The position numbers were made by a program, and so were the translations under genes. A stretch of 14,037 nt of DNA, from contig CAYNBE010000085.1 in the NCBI GenBank assembly GCA_964395045.1, positions 1 to 14,037 of the forward strand, read 5' to 3'. Below, piece after piece: positions 6,651 to 14,037 of the stretch (position 1 is the stretch's first letter; each line of letters starts with the position of its first letter). The notes under the pieces are model-generated. The model did not search any database. It was not told the DNA's origin and saw nothing but the letters and a program-made list of their open reading frames with translations. Source of the DNA: UBA1413 sp964395045 (GTDB lineage: Bacteria > Bacteroidota > Bacteroidia > Bacteroidales > Prolixibacteraceae).

Positions 6651-7045
6651 TCAATCCGCTCCACATTTTACCTGACAGACAATTACAGCTGGATGGAAGT
6701 ACAGGTCATTGCCTTTTTACGGGTTTTCACCGTATACACAATCATGAGGGACCATCGCTGTCGGGTAAATTCAGAATCATGAATCCTGCCTTTCTTCCAT
6801 ACGTTTACTGCATTGCAGATATTGGTTTGATTCCCAGGCTTATGTTATTAATCAGTGATTCTTGGTAAAAACCGAAAAAGTGATGACGAACGGCTTCTCT
6901 TCAAGAGCTGATTTGGTTAATTTTGTTCATGACTATAAAAGGCTATTTTCCGGGTTCAGAAAGTGGTTTGTATAATCTCCGGCAGCAGGAAGAAATGAAG
7001 TAAACAATCATTTGCATTTTGATTAAACAGGAGAGATAAATTATT
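6651..7045 (+). other. 395-bp intergenic region upstream of the secreted-protein pair
   Basis: No convincing gene was seen in either direction; short open stretches have no recognisable motif. A TAATTTTG sequence (6918-6925) fits the Bacteroidota -7 consensus, about 120 bp before the next gene. A TATAAT sequence lies at 6971-6976. A short palindrome, CTCTT-c-AAGAG, lies at 6897-6907. AGGAGA (7029-7034) is a clear ribosome-binding site for the gene starting at 7046. The length suggests a long leader or regulatory region for the secreted-protein pair. Confidence 0.5.
6918..6925 (+). promoter_or_regulatory. Candidate -7 promoter box for the secreted-protein pair
   Basis: TAATTTTG matches TAnnTTTG on the plus strand, within the gap before the T9SS-sorted protein. 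No well-placed -33 TTG was found, so this is only a motif match. Confidence 0.22.
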
Positions 7046-7543
7046 ATGGGCACCATGAAGAGGTATATCATTTTAATCACGCTTATTCTTTTACCAGGCG
7101 CCTTCATTTTGAAAGCATCGGGTCAAAACCTGGTGATAGTATACCGGGACGGAGCTGAAACGGTGAAACCTTTAGAACACATCAGAAAATGTACTTTTAA
7201 AGACAATAACCTTTTACTGAATTTCCCGGATGGAAACACAGAGTTTTATTCGCTTCCCGCCATCCGGAAAATACTGTTTTCAGCATCAACAACAGCCGCC
7301 AGGCAATTTTCTCAGTTAGAAAAGTCAGGTACCGTTTCAGTCTTTCCCAATCCTTTGGGCAGCAGTTTGTTTTACAGAAACGTACCTGAAGGCAGCGTCA
7401 TAAAACTCTTCAGGGTTGATGGGACAGTAATTTTCAGCACCGTTGCCCCCTCGCATGAAGGAACCCTGATGACCGGAACTCTTCCCGGAGGTATCTATAT
7501 CCTGAAAGTCAACAATCAGGCATTTAAACTGATCAAGCCATGA
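7046..7543 (+). CDS. Small secreted protein with T9SS type A sorting domain
   Basis: The protein has 165 aa. Residues 1-26 form a signal peptide (a Lys/Arg start, then a hydrophobic ILITLILLPGAFIL stretch, with cleavage near ASGQ). Residues about 27-80 hold two short strand repeats, each ending in an IRKCTF/IRKILF-like phrase. From about 93 to the end lies a T9SS type A C-terminal signal: VFPNP at its start, a GGIYILKV strand and a KLIKP end. Proteins with this signal are exported through the outer membrane by the type IX system and often anchored on the cell surface. Apart from the sorting domain there is little room for an enzyme domain, so it may be a scaffold or partner. It has a good ribosome-binding site (AGGAGA, 11 bp from the ATG). 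Its TGA overlaps the ATG of the next gene (ATGA), implying coupled translation. Confidence 0.85.
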   Translation: MGTMKRYIILITLILLPGAFILKASGQNLVIVYRDGAETVKPLEHIRKCTFKDNNLLLNFPDGNTEFYSLPAIRKILFSASTTAARQFSQLEKSGTVSVFPNPLGSSLFYRNVPEGSVIKLFRVDGTVIFSTVAPSHEGTLMTGTLPGGIYILKVNNQAFKLIKP

Positions 7544-9741
7544 GAACCGGGTTGCTTGTTTTACTATTCATTGGCTTTAGCATATCAGTTTTCAGCCAGG
7601 AGAAGTTATACATACACAGAAAAGAACATAGAACATTGGGTGTGCCGGTTTCATTGGTTGATAGCATCTTTTTCAACCAGGCAGGGTCAACGGTCAATTT
7701 CAGCATTAATGGATTATCAGAAAACCTCCTTGTTTCGGATATCGACAGCCTGGTTTTCGGTAATAGTTCCGATACCGTGGAAATCCATTTCGACGGTTCT
7801 GAAGTATCAGTTCTGAATCCTCTCGCTTATGAAGGTGTCACAATTGCAGTAACCGGGTGCCAGGTGACTGTAACATCGGTCATATCCGGAACCCAGGTGA
7901 GCTACCGGCTCTCGGGTACCACAGCCGACGGAATGTTCAGAATATTCAGCAATTACAAATTCGGGATCATACTGGATGGAGTTCAAATTACCAATTTGTC
8001 GGGACCGGCTATCAATATTCAGTCGAAGAAAAAATGCACGGTCACAATGACCGACGGAACTACGAATGTACTTACCGACGGAATGGTATACACTCCTGCC
8101 GATGAAGACCGCAAAGGCACGCTCTTCAGCGAAGGACAGCTCGTGTTCACAGGCCGTGGAACCCTGTCAGTGAAAAGCTTATCCAACCATGCGGTCTGCA
8201 GCGATGATCACATCGAAATTGAGAATGGCAATATTACGGTTACCGGAGCCGGCAAAGACGGGTTCCATTCAAGTGATTATTTCAGGATGAGTGGCGGTTC
8301 TTTAAATATCAATGCCACCGGCGATGGAATTGATTGTGAGAAAGGCTATGTTGACATCTCAGGAGGAAAGATCACTCTCGTTTGTCCTTCCGACGATGTG
8401 AGCGGGATAGTCAGTGACAGCACCATGACCATTGCGGGTGGTTCCCTGTACATAACGGTCTCCGGGCTCCGGTCAAAAGGTATCAAGGCAGGCCGTCAGA
8501 TAATCCTCAGCGGGGGGACCATTCAGGTGGAAACTTCCGGCGGGGTTTACCTTCAGCGCTCCGGAGCCGGTTATGACCCGGCCTATTGTTGTGCAATCAA
8601 GGGCGGGGGTGATATGGAAATTGCCGGATGCAGCATCACCATTCAGAGCACCGGAACGGCTGGGAAAGGCATTTCGGGCGACAAAAGCATTTCCATGACT
8701 TCGGGATCGGTAAACATTTCCTGTACAGGAAACGGAAACACATACACCAATGCATCAGGGGTTGTTGACTCGTACAATGCAACCTGCATGACTTCCGATC
8801 GTGATATTTCCATTTTGGGGGGAATACTGACCTTAACCGCATCAGGGACCGGAGGGAAGGGAATCACCCTGGACGGGGTCCTTAAAATCGGAGATTCATC
8901 AAATTCTCCCTCGGTAAACATCACCACATCCGGCACAAAATTCAGGGAATCGGGATCAGGCCTGAATATTGAATACAACGAACCCAAAGCATTGAGAAGC
9001 GACGGAGCGGTGGAGATTTCAAACGGGAACATTTCCGTTTCATCAAACGATGATGCAATAAAATCAAAAACATCTGTTACCATCAGCAATGCAAAAGTGA
9101 CCATTACCAAATGCGTTGAAGGGATTGAAGCCCCGAACATAACGGTTAACAGCGGGGAAGTCAGCCTGACCGGCACCAACGACGGCTTCAATGCCACGAA
9201 AGGAAACGGAAGCGAGGCAAACGACGGATCATTGCTGACTTTCAACGGAGGATATGTAGTGACAAATATTTCAACAGGCGACGGACTCGACAGCAACGGG
9301 AACATGATTATGACAGGCGGGACTGTCCTGGTACATGGTCCGCAATCTCAACCTGAAGTCGGGATGGACTTCAACGGCAGTTTTCTCATATCGGGCGGAT
9401 TGCTGGTGGTTTCGGGAACAAATTCAAACATGACCGAAGGTCCGGGTACCTCTTCGCAACAGTATTCGGTAATTGCAAAAACCACCACTGCCAACAGTTC
9501 CCTTTTTCATGTGGAGGATTCCGGAGGGAACAATATTATCACATTCAAACCTGTCAGGTCTTATTATTCCATGATTTTTTCATCATCTGCACTGAAGAAC
9601 GGCAGTACCTATAAAATATTAACGGGCGGTTCATCCACAGGAGTCCTCAAGGATGGCTTGTACACAGGCGGGACCTATTCAGGGGGCACTTTGAAAAAGA
9701 CTTTTTCTGTTACTGCGAAAGTCACAAATGTTACTTTCTAA
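7540..9741 (+). CDS. Secreted Cthe_2159-type carbohydrate-binding beta-helix protein (DUF4353)
   Basis: The protein has 733 aa with a signal peptide at 1-20 (hydrophobic LLVLLFIGFSISVFS). Two short N-terminal repeats follow, ending VSLVDSIFF and VSDIDSLVF, like those of the preceding protein. From about 75 onward comes a repetitive region of short beta strands in which phrases of the type (M)xISGGSLxIxxxGDGI recur, for example MSGGSLNINATGDGID and MTIAGGSLYITVSG. This matches the Cthe_2159/DUF4353 carbohydrate-binding family, right-handed beta-helix proteins whose founder binds cellulose-type and pectin-type polysaccharides. The C terminus (GGTYSGGTLKKTFSVTAKV) fits the family end and is not a T9SS sorting signal, so surface display is unclear. 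The gene is coupled to the T9SS-tagged protein by a 4-bp overlap. It may be a cell-surface adhesin or polysaccharide-binding factor; the ligand is not known. Confidence 0.88.
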   Translation: MRTGLLVLLFIGFSISVFSQEKLYIHRKEHRTLGVPVSLVDSIFFNQAGSTVNFSINGLSENLLVSDIDSLVFGNSSDTVEIHFDGSEVSVLNPLAYEGVTIAVTGCQVTVTSVISGTQVSYRLSGTTADGMFRIFSNYKFGIILDGVQITNLSGPAINIQSKKKCTVTMTDGTTNVLTDGMVYTPADEDRKGTLFSEGQLVFTGRGTLSVKSLSNHAVCSDDHIEIENGNITVTGAGKDGFHSSDYFRMSGGSLNINATGDGIDCEKGYVDISGGKITLVCPSDDVSGIVSDSTMTIAGGSLYITVSGLRSKGIKAGRQIILSGGTIQVETSGGVYLQRSGAGYDPAYCCAIKGGGDMEIAGCSITIQSTGTAGKGISGDKSISMTSGSVNISCTGNGNTYTNASGVVDSYNATCMTSDRDISILGGILTLTASGTGGKGITLDGVLKIGDSSNSPSVNITTSGTKFRESGSGLNIEYNEPKALRSDGAVEISNGNISVSSNDDAIKSKTSVTISNAKVTITKCVEGIEAPNITVNSGEVSLTGTNDGFNATKGNGSEANDGSLLTFNGGYVVTNISTGDGLDSNGNMIMTGGTVLVHGPQSQPEVGMDFNGSFLISGGLLVVSGTNSNMTEGPGTSSQQYSVIAKTTTANSSLFHVEDSGGNNIITFKPVRSYYSMIFSSSALKNGSTYKILTGGSSTGVLKDGLYTGGTYSGGTLKKTFSVTAKVTNVTF

Positions 9742-9894
9742 ATCTTTCTGCATAAATGGCACTTCCGGAACATGAAAGGATGTATACCCATCATGAATCA
9801 GGATAAAACGATTCCCTGACACTCTGTAAATGAACACCTGACGCTATCTTCATCCGGACACTGAAACAATTGACGGTCTCCGCAAAGCGACTTT

Positions 9895-9914
9895 CAATAT
9901 TATTTGTAATATTG
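9895..9914. promoter_or_regulatory. Inverted repeat upstream of glpK (possible operator)
   Basis: CAATATT (9895-9901) and AATATTG (9908-9914) form a perfect 7-bp inverted repeat with a 6-base spacer, 23 bp before the glpK start. The AT-rich dyad fits a binding site for a dimeric regulator or a leader hairpin. It is not followed by a T-run strong enough for a terminator. The regulator is unknown and no regulator gene is next to it. Confidence 0.4.
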
Positions 9915-9937
9915 TTTCCAGAATCAATTATAATGAT

Positions 9938-11434
9938 ATGAACCAATATATCCTTTCATTTGACCAGGGAACGACAAGCTCGAGGGCCATTGTTTTTGAC
10001 AGGAACGGACAACCAATAGCCTCGGCACAGAAGGAATTTACACAGATTTTCCCCCGTCCGGGCTGGGTGGAACATGATCCGGAAGAAATCTGGTCGACCC
10101 AGATCGGAGTCGCCATGGAAGTAATCGCCAAAGCAGGATTGTCAAGTTCTGAGGTTGCAGGAATCGGAATCACAAATCAAAGGGAAACCACGATTGTGTG
10201 GGACAGGGAATCAGGCAAACCGGTATACAACGCCATTGTATGGCAGGACAGGAGGACCGCCGGATATTGCGATTTTTTAAAGAATTCAGGACAAGCCGGA
10301 ACAATCGAAGGAAAAACGGGACTTGTGGTAGATGCCTACTTTTCGGCGACAAAAATCCACTGGATACTGAACAATGTCAGCGGGGCACGCGAAATGGCAG
10401 AGAAAGGGCGGCTGGCTTTCGGAACGGTGGATACCTGGCTGGTGTGGAAACTGACACAGGGGAAAGTACATGTCACAGATGTTTCAAATGCTTCGCGCAC
10501 AATGCTGTATAACATTCACAACCTTTGCTGGGATGAAGATTTGCTCCGGATTTTTGGGATACCGGCCTCCATGCTGCCTGAAGTCAGGTCTTCGAGTGAA
10601 GTGTACGGAAATGTTGAAGGCCATTTTTCATCCCTGGTCCCGGTGTCGGGGATAGCAGGAGACCAGCAGGCCGCCCTGTTCGGGCAAATGTGCACAGAAC
10701 CGGGGATGACAAAAAACACTTATGGGACCGGCTGTTTTATGATGATGAACATCGGAACAAAGCCCATCAAATCGAAAAACAAACTAATCACCACCATTGC
10801 CTGGAAAACCGGGAATGAAACCGTTTACGCCCTCGAAGGAAGCATTTTCATCGGTGGGGCTGTGGTGCAATGGTTGCGCGACGGACTGGGGATCATCGAA
10901 AAATCGGGAGACGTTGAAAAACTGGCTTCCGGAGTTCCGGGAAGCGACGGAGTTTACTTTGTACCGGCTTTTGCAGGGCTTGGGGCCCCTTACTGGAACC
11001 AGTATGCAAGGGGAACCCTGGTTGGAATTACACGGGGATCCACAGCGGCGCATATTGCCCGAGCCGCTCTCGACAGCATAGCCTACCAGACCTATGAAGT
11101 TCTGAAAGCCATGCAGGGCGATTCCGGGATTGAAATCCGGGAACTGAGGGTCGATGGAGGGGCAACTGTCAACAACCAGCTTCTTCAGTTCCAGGCCGAC
11201 CTGCTTCAAACCACCGTGGTCAGACCGAAAATCACGGAAACAACGGCACTCGGGGCAGCCTATCTGGCAGGCCTAGCAACCGGTTTCTGGGCAAATACGG
11301 ATGAAATCGGGAAACAATGGCAACCTGACCGGAAATTCTCTCCCCAGCTTCCGGAGGATGAAACATCGCATCTCATCAGAGGATGGCTCCGGGCTGTAAA
11401 AGCTGCCCAAGCCTGGGCTTCAGAAGAAAATTAA
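9938..11434 (+). CDS. glpK: Glycerol kinase
   Basis: This 498-aa cytoplasmic enzyme uses ATP to convert glycerol to sn-glycerol 3-phosphate. The FGGY-family pattern is complete. FDQGTTSSRA (8-17) is the N-terminal phosphate-binding loop. QRETT (81-85) supplies the Arg-Glu pair, Tyr134 sits in VDAYFSATK, and Asp242 sits in GDQQAALFGQ (241-250); these are the positions that hold glycerol in E. coli GlpK. The C-terminal ATP-binding part includes GLGAPYWNQYARGT and DGGATVNNQLLQFQADLL. The length matches the family (about 500 aa). It lies 42 bp upstream of glpF on the same strand, so the two are probably one operon. No glycerol-3-phosphate dehydrogenase lies in the window. Confidence 0.97.
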   Translation: MNQYILSFDQGTTSSRAIVFDRNGQPIASAQKEFTQIFPRPGWVEHDPEEIWSTQIGVAMEVIAKAGLSSSEVAGIGITNQRETTIVWDRESGKPVYNAIVWQDRRTAGYCDFLKNSGQAGTIEGKTGLVVDAYFSATKIHWILNNVSGAREMAEKGRLAFGTVDTWLVWKLTQGKVHVTDVSNASRTMLYNIHNLCWDEDLLRIFGIPASMLPEVRSSSEVYGNVEGHFSSLVPVSGIAGDQQAALFGQMCTEPGMTKNTYGTGCFMMMNIGTKPIKSKNKLITTIAWKTGNETVYALEGSIFIGGAVVQWLRDGLGIIEKSGDVEKLASGVPGSDGVYFVPAFAGLGAPYWNQYARGTLVGITRGSTAAHIARAALDSIAYQTYEVLKAMQGDSGIEIRELRVDGGATVNNQLLQFQADLLQTTVVRPKITETTALGAAYLAGLATGFWANTDEIGKQWQPDRKFSPQLPEDETSHLIRGWLRAVKAAQAWASEEN

Positions 11435-11476
11435 AAATGATTGTTACAATAATCAATCCTGTTAAGAACTGTTCGT

Positions 11477-12190
11477 ATGAATGCATTCTTTGCTGAATTT
11501 TTCGGAACTGCCATCATCATTGTGTTTGGAGGAGGAGTGGTGGCAAATGTCCTTTTGAAACAAACAAAAGGGAACAACAGTGGATGGATCGTGATCACCT
11601 TCGGGTGGGCAGTCGGTGTCTTTACCGGAGTGCTGATCGCTGCCCCTGTCAGCGGGGCACACCTGAACCCGGCCGTTACCCTGGCGCTTGTCATTGCACA
11701 TAAGTTTTCTTTGGTACAAGCACCCCTCTATATCTGTGCGCAACTGCTCGGAGCAATGTTTGGTGCCACCCTGGTTTGGTTGGCTTACAAAAAGCATTTC
11801 GATATCACCCCCGAACCCGATTCAAAACTGGCCATATTTTGTACTGCGCCGAACATCAGAAGTTACTGGTACAATGTGATCACCGAGATCATCGGAACCT
11901 ATGTCCTTGCCCTGGCTGTCCTTTACATGGCGGAACCCGAGATCGGACTGGGCGCACTGAATGCCCTGCCCGTTGCCATTGTGGTCCTCGGAATCGGACT
12001 CTCATTGGGAGGGCCTACCGGTTATGCCATCAATCCTGCCCGTGATTTGGGCCCACGAATCATGCACTCTTTCCTTCCGATTCCCGGGAAACGAAACAGT
12101 GACTGGGGCTATTCCTGGGTTCCAATCCTTGGTCCCTGTATCGGTGCCACCCTGGCTGCAGTCATGTTCCTGTTGTTCGGCGGATCCTGA
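11477..12190 (+). CDS. glpF: Glycerol uptake facilitator (MIP/aquaglyceroporin)
   Basis: This 237-aa inner-membrane channel passes glycerol by facilitated diffusion. Both pore half-helices are present: SGAHLNPAVTLAL (NPA at 64-66) and GYAINPARDLGPR (NPARD at 186-190). Asp after the second NPA motif marks glycerol-permeable members rather than strict water channels. About six hydrophobic spans are visible, the first at 5-26 and the last at about 215-235. The length is slightly below E. coli GlpF. It follows glpK by 42 bp, and GlpK would trap the incoming glycerol as the phosphate. Confidence 0.95.
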   Translation: MNAFFAEFFGTAIIIVFGGGVVANVLLKQTKGNNSGWIVITFGWAVGVFTGVLIAAPVSGAHLNPAVTLALVIAHKFSLVQAPLYICAQLLGAMFGATLVWLAYKKHFDITPEPDSKLAIFCTAPNIRSYWYNVITEIIGTYVLALAVLYMAEPEIGLGALNALPVAIVVLGIGLSLGGPTGYAINPARDLGPRIMHSFLPIPGKRNSDWGYSWVPILGPCIGATLAAVMFLLFGGS

Positions 12191-12194
12191 CTCC

Positions 12195-12220
12195 CCTGTC
12201 TTTCATTTAAACCAGACAGG
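12195..12220 (+). terminator. Weak hairpin after glpF
   Basis: CCTGTCT (12195-12201) and AGACAGG (12214-12220) form a perfect 7-bp stem with a 12-base loop, starting 4 bp after the glpF stop. The bases that follow (CAGGTGTTTA) are not a clear T-run, so this may be only a weak or partly effective terminator. The position right after the operon end is the main support. Confidence 0.35.
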
Positions 12221-12282
12221 CAGGTGTTTATCATGAAAAGTTTAAAAGGCTGAGCAGGAACCTTCTGTCAGGGTGGTCCTGA

Positions 12283-12462
12283 GATTGGGAAGCAAAATAC
12301 ATAATCGAAGAGGATGGAAAGTTTTCTGAATTCGCAGAAATTACCACTCTGAGAGCTTTCACTAGGGACGAGATAATCTTTTTTCTGAAACTTTCAGGTT
12401 TTGCAGCCAAACAAATCATCCCTGAAAAAAAGTCGTTTGCGGTTATTGCCATAAAGGAATAA
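12283..12462 (+). pseudogene. Probable C-terminal remnant of a SAM-dependent methyltransferase
   Basis: In frame with 12301, a 59-codon stretch runs to TAA at 12460-12462 without an initiating ATG. Its translation, including ITTLRAFTRDEIIFFLKLSGF and a final SFAVIAIKE, resembles the C-terminal end of class I methyltransferases, where a 'LRxFTxxEIxxLLxxxGF' helix precedes a last strand of the form 'AVIAxK'. A TGA at 12280-12282 interrupts the same frame, and upstream codons back to 12211 (including KRLSRNLLSGW) may also belong. No N-terminal SAM-binding GxGxG motif is present in the gap. The best reading is a decayed gene whose front part is lost. The identification is by pattern only and could be chance. 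Confidence 0.33.
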
Positions 12463-12513
12463 CCGGAGAGAGCCGGAATCTTATTCAGGAAAATAAGGCA
12501 GACATCTTGCCCG

Positions 12514-13149
12514 TCAAAAACCGAGGGTACACCAGACTATAATATTGTCGTTAGCAAAGTGATGGCGGGTTTCAATCTCGACCGTTTTTCCATCGTGGAG
12601 AAACAAAACTCTGCCGGTTTTCTGTTTTTTAACGTCCACCGGTTCAACGAGGATCGTTTTTTTAAAAACCACATCTCCGGCATCCATCATTTTATAGACC
12701 GCCTCTTTGCAACACCAGCAATAAAGCAATGCCTTGCCCGGGTCAGCGGTGTGGCTGGTCCATTCCAATTCATACCCTGAAAGAAAACGGGAGGCGACGT
12801 CCGAGATGTTCCTCCCGACTTTTTCGGCATCAATCCCGGCCGGCTTGTTGGAAAGAATGACAGCGACCATATTCTGTGAATGGGTGATGCTGATAAAAGG
12901 CCCGTTCAAGTCAAGCGATGGTTTTCCGCTTGGAGAATAATGGATATCCCTGAAGCCACCGGTCATAGCTTTCACAAGCATCCTGACAGCGAGAAACTCC
13001 CTCTTCCTGGCCGCATGATGACAATCCTGAAACTGCGATTTGCCGTAATCCGTGAGCATGCATCTTCCGGCCAGTTCCTCCCATGTCTCTGTCAGCGCCC
13101 AGATTCCGACGGTAGCAAATCCCGATTCTTCAATTCTCAGCAATGGCAT
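12514..13149 (-). CDS. 4'-phosphopantetheinyl transferase (Sfp type)
   Basis: This 211-aa cytoplasmic enzyme moves phosphopantetheine from CoA to the Ser of carrier proteins. Family motifs are in order: ARKREFLAVR (47-56), PSGKP (73-77), FISITHS (85-91), GIDAE (105-109, with the metal-binding Asp) and WCCKEAVYK (145-153, the W-x-x-KEAxxK signature with Glu and Lys). The frame stays open to 13236, but starting there would put 83 bp inside gldD. The inner ATG at 13147-13149 gives the MPLLRIEE opening common in Bacteroidota PPTases and a 4-bp gap to gldD, so I chose it. It lies downstream of gldE-gldD on the same strand, probably in one operon. It could modify the ACP at 4283 or other carriers; the target cannot be told from sequence. 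Confidence 0.92.
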   Translation of the reverse strand: MPLLRIEESGFATVGIWALTETWEELAGRCMLTDYGKSQFQDCHHAARKREFLAVRMLVKAMTGGFRDIHYSPSGKPSLDLNGPFISITHSQNMVAVILSNKPAGIDAEKVGRNISDVASRFLSGYELEWTSHTADPGKALLYCWCCKEAVYKMMDAGDVVFKKTILVEPVDVKKQKTGRVLFLHDGKTVEIETRHHFANDNIIVWCTLGF

Positions 13150-13153
13150 GGTG

Positions 13154-13750
13154 TCAGCGTATGACAGGTATCCCCGACCGGTCGTTCCATTCCATGGTAC
13201 CGATGAGATGAGCCACATCGGTTTTAAGGAATTCAATAACCGGTTTTAGGGAATCAATATTGGGAGTGGCCCGTATGTAAAGGGCTCCCCTAAGAAAATG
13301 TTGAAGGCTGTCGGTAAGGTAAAACTGCAAGGGAGAGGCAGCATTCCCGTTGATGTAATAAACGGTACCGAAAACCCGTTTCCCCGGATTCAGGAATAGT
13401 TCCTCATCAATGGAGCTCGCCCGAATGGTATGGTCGTATGCAAGTTTTCTCGACTCTTCGGTATATCTGGCCAGATTATTCCGGACTTTTTTATAACTCA
13501 GGTGGATCCTGGCTTTGTTTCCAGGGATGTCTACATTTATCCAAAACGGCTCCGCGTTTTTATCCTGGTCAGGCAACACTACAGCATAATCGGGTATGTC
13601 GAAACAAAAAGGATAATCCATCTTACACTTGTGATACGACTTCTCAGGAAAATCAATTCTGAAGTAACCCGCCGGTTTGGGCACACTTTTTTCCCTGCAC
13701 GAAAAAAGCACAAAAAAAGAGAGCAATATGATCACTAATTTAATCTGCAT
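13154..13750 (-). CDS. gldD: Gliding motility lipoprotein GldD
   Basis: The protein has 198 aa. It begins with a lipoprotein signal: hydrophobic residues 5-16 and an LFSC lipobox, making Cys18 the lipidated residue. The mature start, PKPAGYFRIDFPEKSY (24-39), is characteristic of GldD. The rest is a globular beta-rich domain (for example YPFCFDIPDYA and PFWINVDIPGNKARIHLSY). GldD is a membrane-anchored lipoprotein needed for gliding and, through the T9SS, for surface protein export in Flavobacterium. Downstream is the PPTase (4-bp gap); upstream is gldE (70-bp gap), the order expected from known gldE-gldD loci. Its presence supports a working T9SS for the tagged protein at 7046, though other Gld/Spr genes are outside the window and gliding itself cannot be concluded. 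Confidence 0.93.
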   Translation of the reverse strand: MQIKLVIILLSFFVLFSCREKSVPKPAGYFRIDFPEKSYHKCKMDYPFCFDIPDYAVVLPDQDKNAEPFWINVDIPGNKARIHLSYKKVRNNLARYTEESRKLAYDHTIRASSIDEELFLNPGKRVFGTVYYINGNAASPLQFYLTDSLQHFLRGALYIRATPNIDSLKPVIEFLKTDVAHLIGTMEWNDRSGIPVIR

Positions 13751-13820
13751 TCTTAAGCAACGTTCATCCTGAGGGATTATTTTTTATAGCAGAAGTTCCA
13801 GACCTGGCGATCCGGGTTTG

Positions 13821-14036
13821 TTATTTTATTTCCACCTTTACCTGGCGGATTCTCCGGTTCGAAATCGATTCGACCGTAAATCTGTAATCCTTGTATTCGA
13901 TGGTTTCATGATTTGCCGGTATCTCCCCTTTGATCTCAAGGATCAGGCCGGCCAGTGTGTCGGCATCGCCTTTCACATCTTTGAAATAGTCGTCACGGCA
14001 GCCAATTACACCTGTAAAATCTTCGAGCTGAATCTT
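13821..14036 (-). CDS. gldE: GldE, C-terminal end (CorC/HlyC transporter-associated domain), partial
   Basis: The last 71 codons of a minus-strand gene run off the right edge. The translation holds the CorC_HlyC fold found at the end of CNNM/CorC-type membrane proteins, including VKGDADTLAGLILEIKGEIP and a closing RRIRQVKVEI. Together with gldD directly downstream, this points to GldE, the CBS-domain membrane protein encoded upstream of gldD in Flavobacterium. The membrane part (DUF21) and the CBS pair would lie beyond 14037. It ends with TAA (13821-13823). Family assignment is good; the GldE name rests partly on context. Confidence 0.82.
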   Translation of the reverse strand, partial: KIQLEDFTGVIGCRDDYFKDVKGDADTLAGLILEIKGEIPANHETIEYKDYRFTVESISNRRIRQVKVEIK

Positions 14037-14037
14037 G

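Noticed and set aside
8643..9305. Minus-strand open frame of 220 codons inside the beta-helix protein gene
   Set aside because: Its composition (many Pro, Ser and Phe with no domain pattern) is what the reverse of a Gly/Ser/Thr-rich repeat protein gives. The plus strand has a full-length family match.
12231..12452. Minus-strand open frame of 73 codons between glpF and the PPTase gene
   Set aside because: It has no recognisable motif or ribosome-binding site, and the plus strand of the same stretch reads better as a methyltransferase remnant.
13150..13236. Longer N-terminus for the PPTase starting at 13236
   Set aside because: It would overlap gldD by 83 bp, and the added residues do not resemble the PPTase family. 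The inner ATG gives a typical opening and a 4-bp gap.

Overview
This window looks like chromosomal DNA of a Bacteroidota bacterium, most likely an anaerobic member of the Bacteroidales side of the phylum. The evidence is a gldE-gldD gliding/type IX secretion (T9SS) locus, a protein with a T9SS type A sorting domain, a DUF4954 protein (a family I know mainly from Bacteroidales), few Shine-Dalgarno sites, and TAnnTTTG-like promoter boxes. Assignments come from reading motifs by eye; no database search was run.

Layout. (1) 1-305: two tandem tRNA-Gln genes (anticodons CTG and TTG) on the minus strand. (2) 306-2546, minus strand: a small P-loop kinase, then a phosphate-uptake pair made of a PiT permease and its DUF47/PhoU-like partner, which overlap by 8 bp. 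(3) 2741-6650, plus strand: an HMGL-family (isopropylmalate/homocitrate/Re-citrate synthase-like) enzyme split by an in-frame TGA followed directly by ATG, a stand-alone acyl carrier protein with a non-standard SSL attachment motif, and a large DUF4954 protein with a left-handed beta-helix. (4) 6651-7045: a gene-free gap. (5) 7046-9741: two secreted proteins with a 4-bp stop/start overlap, a short T9SS-sorted protein and a large Cthe_2159-type carbohydrate-binding beta-helix protein. (6) 9938-12190: glpK and glpF for glycerol uptake and phosphorylation, with a perfect inverted repeat just upstream of glpK. (7) 12191-12513: a gap holding what looks like the C-terminal remnant of a methyltransferase gene. 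(8) 12514-14037, minus strand: a 4'-phosphopantetheinyl transferase, gldD, and the 3' end of gldE.

How the genes fit together. PiT and DUF47 form a known transporter and accessory unit. GlpF and GlpK form the standard glycerol entry route. The PPTase could activate the ACP encoded about 8 kb away. GldD/GldE belong to the gliding/T9SS system, which would export the T9SS-tagged protein at 7046. The least understood part is the 2741-6650 cluster, where a split acyl-CoA condensing enzyme, an unusual ACP and an uncharacterised beta-helix protein lie in one direction. No CRISPR array, insertion sequence, rRNA or phage gene was seen.
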